This document shows positions 1 to 5,101 of a stretch of DNA of 5,101 nt, one piece after another. The position numbers and the translations under genes were made by a program. Positions within the stretch are counted from its first letter, which is position 1; every line of letters starts with the position of its first letter. Under the pieces are notes generated by a model, which had not been told where the DNA came from, searched no databases, and saw only the letters and a list, made by a program, of their open reading frames with translations. The stretch is from an uncultured Prevotella sp. (GTDB taxonomy: Bacteria; Bacteroidota; Bacteroidia; Bacteroidales; Bacteroidaceae): positions 1-5,101 of the forward strand of contig CALJCU010000336.1 of the NCBI GenBank assembly GCA_938023885.1. Direction: 5' to 3'.

Positions 1-1
1 G

Positions 2-1030
2 AAGAAGCGTCTGCACTGTATGATGCTTGAGAACTGCTGCTATGACTTCTTTGAGCTCAACACGCTCAATATGGCACAGCACGGCGTCTTCGGTGACGTG
101 GAGTATGTGCAGGGGGCTTATCGCCACGATCTTTCACCCTACTGGGATCAGTATTGGAAGAAAGATGCTAACGACAAACTGGGTTGGAGACTCGACTATA
201 ATCAGAAGTTCCGCGGCGATATCTACGCCACTCACGGCCTCGGCCCCATCGCTCAGGCCTTAGATATCCATCGTGGTGACCGTATGAAGACGCTTGTTGC
301 CATGGACACTAAGAGCATCAATGGCAAGGCTTGGGTAGAAAAAATGTCGGGTAAGAAGTGTGATGAGTTCGCCAATGGCGACCACACCGTTACGCTTATC
401 AGTACAGAAGATGGGAAAGTCATAGAGGTACAGCACAACACCATGACGCCGGAGCCCTACAACCGTATGTACCAGATAGTGGGAACAAAGGGCTTTGCCA
501 ATAAGTATCCCATGGAGGGCTATGCCCTGTCCAGCGCACAGATGCAGGCTTGTGGCGTGCAGCCGTCTCAGAAAATGAGTGGTCACGATTATATGAATCA
601 GATAGACTTCAACGCTCTTGTCGCAAAATACCGCTCGCCGATAGTTGACAAATATGAGGCCATGGCTAAGAAGGTGGGCGGCCACGGTGGCATGGACTTT
701 ATCATGGACAGCCGGCTCGTGTATTGCTTGCAGCATGGTCTGCCCCTCGATATGGATGTTTACGACCTGGCTGAATGGTGCTGCCTCGCAGAGTTAGGTT
801 CTATCTCGATGAACAACGGCAACATTCCCGTGCAGGTACCCGACTTCACACGCGGTGTGTGGAATGTCCAGAAAGGCTTTCACCATGCTTTTGCCTCACC
901 AGAGGAAGAGGCTGCAGTGGACAAGGCCAGTGAGGAATTCACGGCTAAGATGAAAGCCAAGGGTGCCAAATACTGGAAGAAACATGGCACCAAGACAACA
1001 AACAGCAAGAGCAATCAGATGAGTCTCTGA
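2..1030 (+). CDS. GH109-like glycoside hydrolase (Gfo/Idh/MocA fold), C-terminal part, 5' end outside window
   Basis: This looks like the C-terminal three quarters of a family 109 glycosidase, a Gfo/Idh/MocA relative known for alpha-N-acetylgalactosaminidase activity with a retained NAD cofactor and an oxidation-elimination-addition mechanism. The frame is open from base 2, six codons before the first ATG (base 20), and the leading residues KKRLHCMMLENCCYD are family-like, so that ATG is internal. About 342 residues are visible against roughly 450-480 for a full protein; the N-terminal NAD-binding Rossmann domain, and any export signal, lie off the left edge. Numbering from the ATG at base 20, the segment IYATHGLGP holds Y69 and H72, which match the active-site Tyr and His (Y-x-x-H) of characterised GH109 enzymes as I recall them. 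The tail is Lys-rich (KYWKKHG) and ends at TGA 1028-1030, facing the minus-strand CBM9-like gene. Substrate is inferred: a non-hydrolytic sugar oxidoreductase of the same fold is the main alternative. Confidence 0.85.
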   Translation, partial: KKRLHCMMLENCCYDFFELNTLNMAQHGVFGDVEYVQGAYRHDLSPYWDQYWKKDANDKLGWRLDYNQKFRGDIYATHGLGPIAQALDIHRGDRMKTLVAMDTKSINGKAWVEKMSGKKCDEFANGDHTVTLISTEDGKVIEVQHNTMTPEPYNRMYQIVGTKGFANKYPMEGYALSSAQMQACGVQPSQKMSGHDYMNQIDFNALVAKYRSPIVDKYEAMAKKVGGHGGMDFIMDSRLVYCLQHGLPLDMDVYDLAEWCCLAELGSISMNNGNIPVQVPDFTRGVWNVQKGFHHAFASPEEEAAVDKASEEFTAKMKAKGAKYWKKHGTKTTNSKSNQMSL

Positions 1031-1045
1031 TGCCCTTGCCGACGA

Positions 1046-1702
1046 TTATTCAAACGATAACGTCCCAAAGGCCTCCGGCTGATGAAAGTCGGGGGCCTTT
1101 GTATGAATGGCATTCCAGGAGAGAAAATGCGGTTTCGGCAACTTGTCTCCGCATTTATAGAAGTTGCCTTTCGCCTGAAGATGGTTCAGCGAAAGACCTT
1201 TGTCTTGGAAGAAAAGCGCTGTGGGAATCACCAGTGTCAGGGTCCAGACTTCCGGTGCCGACTGTTCCTCCAGCTGTCCTTCACCCAGGGAAGACCAGCG
1301 GTCTACGGCATTCACGATGTCAATAGGTGCTTGTACGCGTGCCTCACGGCCTCTGCCACATGCTGCCAGAAGGGCTCCACGGCAGTTGCATTCCATATTA
1401 TAATAAGCGCCGTCAGTCTCGGGTTGGAAGAAGAACTCGCAGCAGGAGTCTTCCCATGGGCGGCCGTTATTGTGGGCGGCCATGGCCCTTACGGTCTCTT
1501 CCCTTACCCTGTATTCCAGAAAGATGCGCCTACCATTATGCGCGATGCGAAAGGCTACTTCTGGCTGATAAGGATAGTCAGCCGCCCAATTGTTGCAGCT
1601 GATGAGGTTCCATTCTACAGCATAATGGTCTAAAGTTTGATGAATGTCTTTAGCATTTATGTTTTGCTCATCGATTTTTTTGATTCTTAGAGACTTTTCC
1701 AT
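1046..1702 (-). CDS. Carbohydrate-binding family 9-like protein (cytosolic, 218 aa)
   Basis: This complete 218-residue protein resembles the CBM9-like (DOMON-related beta-sandwich) proteins of Bacteroidales; these are single-domain, and I know of no demonstrated reaction for them. Family-like blocks in order are NNWAADYPYQPEVAFRIAH (37-55), an RVREETVRA strand (65-73), RPWEDSCCEFFFQPE (81-95), YYNMECNCRG (100-109), NFYKCGDKLPKPHFLSW (180-196) and the C-terminal PDFHQPEAFG (204-213). Trp39, Trp83, Trp196 and the acidic WED patch are plausible ligand contacts, by inference. It has seven cysteines (36, 87, 88, 105, 107, 115, 184) and no signal peptide, since the N-terminus is charged (MEKSLRIKKIDE); a cytoplasmic location is likely. 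The start lies 15 bases after the helicase stop with no clear Shine-Dalgarno sequence, which suggests translation as the second gene of an operon. The stop TAA (1046-1048) is 15 bases from the stop of the convergent GH109-like gene. Family confidence is good; the role is unknown. Confidence 0.85.
   Translation of the reverse strand: MEKSLRIKKIDEQNINAKDIHQTLDHYAVEWNLISCNNWAADYPYQPEVAFRIAHNGRRIFLEYRVREETVRAMAAHNNGRPWEDSCCEFFFQPETDGAYYNMECNCRGALLAACGRGREARVQAPIDIVNAVDRWSSLGEGQLEEQSAPEVWTLTLVIPTALFFQDKGLSLNHLQAKGNFYKCGDKLPKPHFLSWNAIHTKAPDFHQPEAFGTLSFE
1066..1101 (+). terminator. Candidate terminator hairpin for the GH109-like gene, inside the convergent gene
   Basis: Bases 1066-1080 pair with 1087-1101 as a 15-bp stem around a 6-base loop (GATGAA). 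In plus-strand RNA all 15 pairs form, two of them G-U wobbles (1074 with 1093, 1078 with 1089). In minus-strand RNA those two become A-C mismatches, so the structure favours the plus transcript, whose stop codon lies 35 bases upstream. The T-tract is weak: the stem ends in CCTTTG and is followed by TATGAATGG. It overlaps codons 201-213 of the minus-strand CBM9-like gene, so part of the symmetry may come from the conserved protein sequence there. Confidence 0.45.
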
Positions 1703-1717
1703 TGTTCTTGATGTTAT

Positions 1718-4432
1718 TTAGTGCCCTACTTTATCGAAGTACTTAATGACAGGCTTCATGAACCGTGAGAGCTTCTGTCTGCCAAGATTGGCTGTGGAAG
1801 GAGCCTGTTGGCTGTAATAGACAAAGATGCGTTTCTTGGCCCGTGAGAGAGCGACATAGAGCTTACGGGCATCCTCTTCCATCAGCTTGGGATTGTTCTC
1901 GTTGTGGAAGTTTGGGATACGTCCGTCAACGACGTCAAACACGATCACATTGTCGAACTCCAGTCCCTTCGCTTTGTGGATCGTTGAGACAAAGATTTTT
2001 TCGTCCATCGTTGCTGACCCGCAGAGATCGGCTTCCTTGAAGGTGCTGATCTCCATGATGTGGTGCTCAAGTTGCTCTTTCAGTGAAGGCTCTTCCTTCT
2101 GATGAATAATATCGGCTGAAAGGAACCGCAGGAGGTAGTCGATCTTCCCGATAGGTTTGATCCACCGTTCCCCTTCCAAGGTATGGTAGAAAAGTTGGAT
2201 CTCCTCAACCAAAGCCGGTACACCTTCAATATCCTCCTTCCTTATATAGAGTTTATCAATAGCTGACAAGTAATACCCGGCGTAGTTGCGGCGTAAGCGC
2301 TCAGCATATTTTATTGTTGTCGGCTGCTGCAAGAATACCTTTTGTTGTTCATTTATCTCTTCGCCTCGGGCATAACAATAATTGACCAGTGAGACGGTCG
2401 CATTGACGTCATCGTCGGCTAAGTGTGAGTTGTCGCCTTGAAGGCCTAACTCGGCAAGCAGGGCTTTCAGTTTGTATGCCTTGAGATCCGGCCTTAAGAG
2501 GCGTATGAGTTTCAGAGAGTCGAGGCAGAGGGGGTGGATTTCATGCCATTGGATTTCAGGGAGATAGCGTCTTAGACAGAAGTCCATGGTATGGTAATCG
2601 AAGGCAGCATTATGTGCAAGCAAAGGATATCCCTTTGCAAAGTCAAGGAAAGACTTTAATCCTTCTGCGGGTGCAAGCAACCTGGTGTGTTTGCGTTCTT
2701 CGATAATGGGATTCTCGATGTCTCTGAGCATTTTAGGAATAGGGCGGTCTGTCTGAAGAAAGACGGAGAACTTTTCCACAGACTGTCCTTGGTGGATGCG
2801 TTCTGCGGCAATCTGGATGATGTCATCTTCATAGATGTTGAGACCTGTCGTCTCGGTATCGAAGACGATGATATCTCTGTTTTCGTATATATGCAAGAAT
2901 TGTTGCAGATAGGTCTCACCTCCGTGGAGCAGGTCTGCGGGGGCAATGGCTGCTGTACGTAGGCGGTGGACGAACTGTCGGGCGGTGGCGGCAGATCCAC
3001 AGACCTTCATTCCTTGAAGAATCTGTGCCCAGGCAAGTGAGTTGAGTTCATTGTTGAGCACGCTCAGATGAGCTATGAGGAGTTTTACTTCCGGGGTGGA
3101 AAAGAGGTCCGTACCGGAAATCTTGAAATGAGGAAGGCTTGCCTGTGTGAGCACCTCACTGATTTCGTCTGCATCGCGGTTTGAATTGACAATGATGGCT
3201 GTCGTCTCGGTAGGGTACTCTTCAGAGAGTTTCCTGGTTCTTTTAGCTACTGATTTATATTCTGCCCAGATATTCTCTGTGGAGCAGATATGCAGTTCCA
3301 CCCCTTTGTTATTTTTGTCCTCCATTGGAGTAGGCAACAAGGACGGGTCGGAGTGTAGGTTGGCGATGGCATAGTCGTTGAGCATCTGCACAATCTGTTG
3401 AGGCTGCCGGTGGTTGACATTAAGATGGTGGATATTCCTCCTGCACTTTTCTTTGAGAATATTGAGTGTAGCGAGTTTCGCGCCCATGAATGAGAAGATG
3501 GCTTGCTGCTCGTCGCCGAGGAAGAGGTAAATTTCTCCCCCTCCCTGCCGGGACGCGGTTAAGTGTGGGACCTCCAACTCCTCAATAATTGCCAATTGCA
3601 GCATATTGAGGTCCTGCACCTCATCTACTTGAATCCACGGGTAACGCCTGAAGGAGGGACCGTCTTTGAGAGCCGTATAGGTGAGTTGCAGGAGGTCCTC
3701 GAAGTCGAGGAGGTCATTCTGGTTCTTGTAGGCCGTATAGGCATGGGCATAGCGCATCTTCATGAGACTCTGCCCTGCCTCGTGTTTGAGAATAACCGGG
3801 AAGACAGGTTGCTGGATAAGGTCGAGGTAATAGTCGGTATGGTTATAGACATCTGTCATCAGCCTGGCATCGAAAGGTTTGTCCGTAGCCCCGGCGATGG
3901 CTTTCAAAGTAGCAATGTCTTCAGGTGTCACGCACTCGGGATGAACTCTCAGTTCCTTGGGTACGTCATGGATGATGTCGTACATCAGATGAGAGAAAAA
4001 CATGATCTGCATATGTGACCTTTTCCGTCGGAAGTCACGTCTCACGAGGTCTTCATCCTCGTTGAGATAACGGGCGAGGATACTGTCTGTCGTGTCATCG
4101 TCGATGATCGCACTCTCTGCCGGTACGAGGCCATTACTAAAAAGGAAACGGGAACAGAACCGGTGGACGTTTCCCACAAACACATCCTCCGTCTCATTCT
4201 CTCCCGCACGTTCGTTGATACGTTCCCGCATGCTGCGTGCCGCCCTGTTCGTAAAGGTGAGACACAACATATCTTCGGCTTTGACACCTTCAGCGAGCGC
4301 TATACTGATACGCTCGGCAAGGATCTGCGTCTTGCCACAGCCCGGAGGAGCGAGGACGAGATGCTTCCCGGTCTTGAGTTCAAGGATTTTCTGTTGTGAG
4401 GCATCGGGAAACCAGAGAGTGTGTGTTCGCAT
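1718..4432 (-). CDS. UvrD/Rep-type SF1 helicase with an embedded DEDDh 3'-5' exonuclease domain (904 aa)
   Basis: This is a complete ATP-dependent SF1A-type DNA helicase joined to a DnaQ-like exonuclease. Helicase signatures in order: glutamines 13-14 (Q motif), Walker A APPGCGKT (28-35), motif Ia LTFTNRAA (58-65), Ib-like GNVHRFC (87-93), Walker B VDEVQD (269-274), motif III GDEQQAIFSFMGA (306-318), motif IV LNVNHRQP (337-344), an AIIVNSNRDADE strand (412-423), motif V STIHKAKGLEFDNVIVFD (816-833) and motif VI EEDARKLYVALSRAKKR (852-868) with the likely arginine finger R864. Between motifs IV and V, where UvrD carries domain 2B, residues about 521-690 form a DEDDh exonuclease: FDTETTGL (D525, E527), LLAHNAAFD (D612) and HLADDDVNAT (H670, D675). 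All five catalytic residues are present. Length fits a roughly 720-residue helicase plus a roughly 180-residue insert. The start is the first ATG after an in-frame TAA four codons upstream; no Shine-Dalgarno is visible. A role in DNA repair or processing is likely, but the pathway is inferred. The CBM9-like gene follows after 15 bases. Confidence 0.93.
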   Translation of the reverse strand: MRTHTLWFPDASQQKILELKTGKHLVLAPPGCGKTQILAERISIALAEGVKAEDMLCLTFTNRAARSMRERINERAGENETEDVFVGNVHRFCSRFLFSNGLVPAESAIIDDDTTDSILARYLNEDEDLVRRDFRRKRSHMQIMFFSHLMYDIIHDVPKELRVHPECVTPEDIATLKAIAGATDKPFDARLMTDVYNHTDYYLDLIQQPVFPVILKHEAGQSLMKMRYAHAYTAYKNQNDLLDFEDLLQLTYTALKDGPSFRRYPWIQVDEVQDLNMLQLAIIEELEVPHLTASRQGGGEIYLFLGDEQQAIFSFMGAKLATLNILKEKCRRNIHHLNVNHRQPQQIVQMLNDYAIANLHSDPSLLPTPMEDKNNKGVELHICSTENIWAEYKSVAKRTRKLSEEYPTETTAIIVNSNRDADEISEVLTQASLPHFKISGTDLFSTPEVKLLIAHLSVLNNELNSLAWAQILQGMKVCGSAATARQFVHRLRTAAIAPADLLHGGETYLQQFLHIYENRDIIVFDTETTGLNIYEDDIIQIAAERIHQGQSVEKFSVFLQTDRPIPKMLRDIENPIIEERKHTRLLAPAEGLKSFLDFAKGYPLLAHNAAFDYHTMDFCLRRYLPEIQWHEIHPLCLDSLKLIRLLRPDLKAYKLKALLAELGLQGDNSHLADDDVNATVSLVNYCYARGEEINEQQKVFLQQPTTIKYAERLRRNYAGYYLSAIDKLYIRKEDIEGVPALVEEIQLFYHTLEGERWIKPIGKIDYLLRFLSADIIHQKEEPSLKEQLEHHIMEISTFKEADLCGSATMDEKIFVSTIHKAKGLEFDNVIVFDVVDGRIPNFHNENNPKLMEEDARKLYVALSRAKKRIFVYYSQQAPSTANLGRQKLSRFMKPVIKYFDKVGH

Positions 4433-4463
4433 ACAAGGTTCGTATTAATTATTGAAACAAGGC

Positions 4464-4488
4464 AGGGACGGCCACGAGAGCCGCCCCT
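4464..4488 (-). terminator. Candidate terminator hairpin after the fumarase gene
   Basis: In minus-strand RNA, bases 4488-4480 pair with 4472-4464 as a 9-bp GC-rich stem (AGGGGCGGC with GCCGTCCCT, one G-U wobble) around a 7-base loop. It lies in the 99-base gap between the fumarase stop and the helicase start, 43 bases past the fumarase stop. It is followed by a T-enriched but broken stretch (GCCTTGTTTCAATAATT). The wobble pair would be an A-C mismatch in plus-strand RNA, which fits action on the minus-strand transcript. Without a clean T-run, termination may be partial and allow read-through into the helicase. Confidence 0.5.
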
Positions 4489-4531
4489 CCCCAGCAATTG
4501 GATGCAATGCATTACATGGCTTTAAAGTCGA

Positions 4532-5101
4532 TTAGCAGCTGCACTTCCAGGGCTTGAGCTCCTTGAAGAAGTCGTGCCCCTTGTCATCAACGAGGATGAA
4601 GGCAGGGAAATTCTCAACGGTGATCTTCCAAATAGCCTCCATGCCGAGCTCAGGATACTCCACGCACTCGATGCTCTTGATGCAGTCGTGACTCAGAATA
4701 GCAGCCACGCCACCGATGGTGCCGAGATAGAAACCACCGTGTTTCTTGCAGGCCTCTGTGACGGCATCGGTGCGGTTACCCTTACCGATCATGATCATGC
4801 TGCCACCGTGGCTCTGGAACTCGTCCACATAAGGATCCATACGGTTTGAGGTCGTCGGACCCATGGAGCCGCAAGGATAGCCTTCAGGAGTCTTGGCCGG
4901 TCCGGCATACAGAACAGGATGGTTCTTGAAGTATTCAGGCAGATCCTCTCCCCTGTCGAGGCGGGCTTTCAGCTTGGCGTGGGCAATATCGCGGGCCACG
5001 ATGATGGTGCCATTGAGGATGACACGGGTAGAGACCGGATACTTTGTGAGGATAGCACGGGCCTTGTCGATGCCTTCGTCGAGATTGATGACGACTCCAC
5101 C
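4532..5101 (-). CDS. fumA: Class I fumarate hydratase, C-terminal (beta-type) domain, 5' end outside window
   Basis: This is the C-terminal part of a single-chain, [4Fe-4S]-dependent class I fumarase, which interconverts fumarate and (S)-malate in the cytosol. The frame is open to the last base of the window, giving 189 visible residues of an expected roughly 545. A GTG at 4999-4997 lies inside the conserved IIVARDIAHAK stretch and is not the start. Numbered from the window edge, R37 (in ARDIAHAK), T83 and R87 (GPTTSNRMD) and K107 (IGKGN) have the spacing of substrate-binding residues known from a protozoan class I fumarase. HGGFYLGTIGG and ECVEYPELGMEAIWK are also near-identical to E. coli FumA as I recall it. 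The Fe-S cysteine ligands belong to the alpha domain, off the right edge. The protein ends in KPWKCSC and stops at TAA (4534-4532). L-tartrate dehydratase is a close relative but fits less well. The symbol follows E. coli; fumB would be equally apt. Confidence 0.95.
   Translation of the reverse strand, partial: GGVVINLDEGIDKARAILTKYPVSTRVILNGTIIVARDIAHAKLKARLDRGEDLPEYFKNHPVLYAGPAKTPEGYPCGSMGPTTSNRMDPYVDEFQSHGGSMIMIGKGNRTDAVTEACKKHGGFYLGTIGGVAAILSHDCIKSIECVEYPELGMEAIWKITVENFPAFILVDDKGHDFFKELKPWKCSC

Noticed and set aside
260..736. A 158-codon minus-strand open frame
   Set aside because: It is antisense to the conserved GH109-like sequence; the translation has no family-like pattern.
1014..1031. 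Inverted repeat ATCAGA / TCTGAT with a 6-base loop across the GH109-like stop codon
   Set aside because: The stem is only 6 bp and AT-rich, with no T-run, so it is too weak to call a terminator for either strand.
1030..1326. A 98-codon plus-strand frame whose ATG overlaps the GH109-like stop (TGATG), resembling translational coupling
   Set aside because: It lies wholly antisense to the well-supported CBM9-like gene apart from its first few codons, and its translation resembles no family and lacks domain-like pattern. The TGATG overlap is probably chance.
1082..1633. A 183-codon plus-strand open frame
   Set aside because: It is the antisense shadow of the CBM9-like coding sequence, with no recognisable motif and no start context.
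3563..4018. A 151-codon plus-strand open frame
   Set aside because: It is antisense to helicase codons that carry conserved motifs, including Walker B, and its translation looks like no known protein.
4433..4463. Possible Bacteroidetes-type promoter (TTTG and TAnnTTTG elements) before the helicase
   Set aside because: Only partial matches (TTG, TAATAC) are seen and the spacing to the ATG is too short for the consensus, so no promoter can be supported.
4506..4513. Perfect 8-base palindrome AATGCATT just after the fumarase stop
   Set aside because: Palindromes of this length are common by chance and there is no second copy or supporting context.
4997..4999. GTG as the start of a short 155-residue fumarase beta subunit
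   Set aside because: The 34 codons upstream to the window edge stay open and encode fumarase-like sequence (for example YPVSTRVILNGTII), so the GTG is an internal valine.

Overview
The window comes from a bacterial chromosome, most likely of the Bacteroidales and perhaps Prevotellaceae. Three things suggest this: a GH109-type Gfo/Idh/MocA glycosidase, a cytosolic CBM9-like protein of a kind common in Bacteroides/Prevotella, and a single-chain class I (oxygen-labile Fe-S) fumarase typical of anaerobes. Starts without a clear Shine-Dalgarno sequence and a GC content near 50% by eye also fit. The family assignment is an inference from remembered protein families; no search was run.

Layout from left to right: (1) positions 2-1030, plus strand, the C-terminal part of a GH109-like, NAD-dependent glycoside hydrolase whose Rossmann domain lies off the left edge. 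(2) Positions 1046-1702, minus strand, a complete 218-residue carbohydrate-binding family 9-like protein that converges on GH109 with only 15 bases between the two stop codons. (3) Positions 1718-4432, minus strand, a complete 904-residue UvrD/Rep-type superfamily 1 helicase with a DEDDh (DnaQ-like) 3'-5' exonuclease domain embedded in its second half. (4) Positions 4532-5101, minus strand, the C-terminal (beta-type) domain of a class I fumarate hydratase that runs off the right edge; its reading frame is open to the last base.

The helicase-exonuclease and the CBM9-like gene are 15 bases apart on the same strand and look co-transcribed. A terminator-like hairpin in the 99-base gap separates the fumarase from this pair. 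A second, stronger hairpin (positions 1066-1101) lies inside the 3' end of the CBM9-like coding sequence but pairs without mismatches only in the plus-strand transcript, so it is a candidate end for the GH109 mRNA. No pathway joins all four genes: two look like carbohydrate functions, one DNA metabolism, one central anaerobic metabolism.

The most notable item is the helicase-exonuclease fusion, with every expected catalytic motif present in both parts. I see no RNA gene, CRISPR array, insertion sequence or phage gene in the window.
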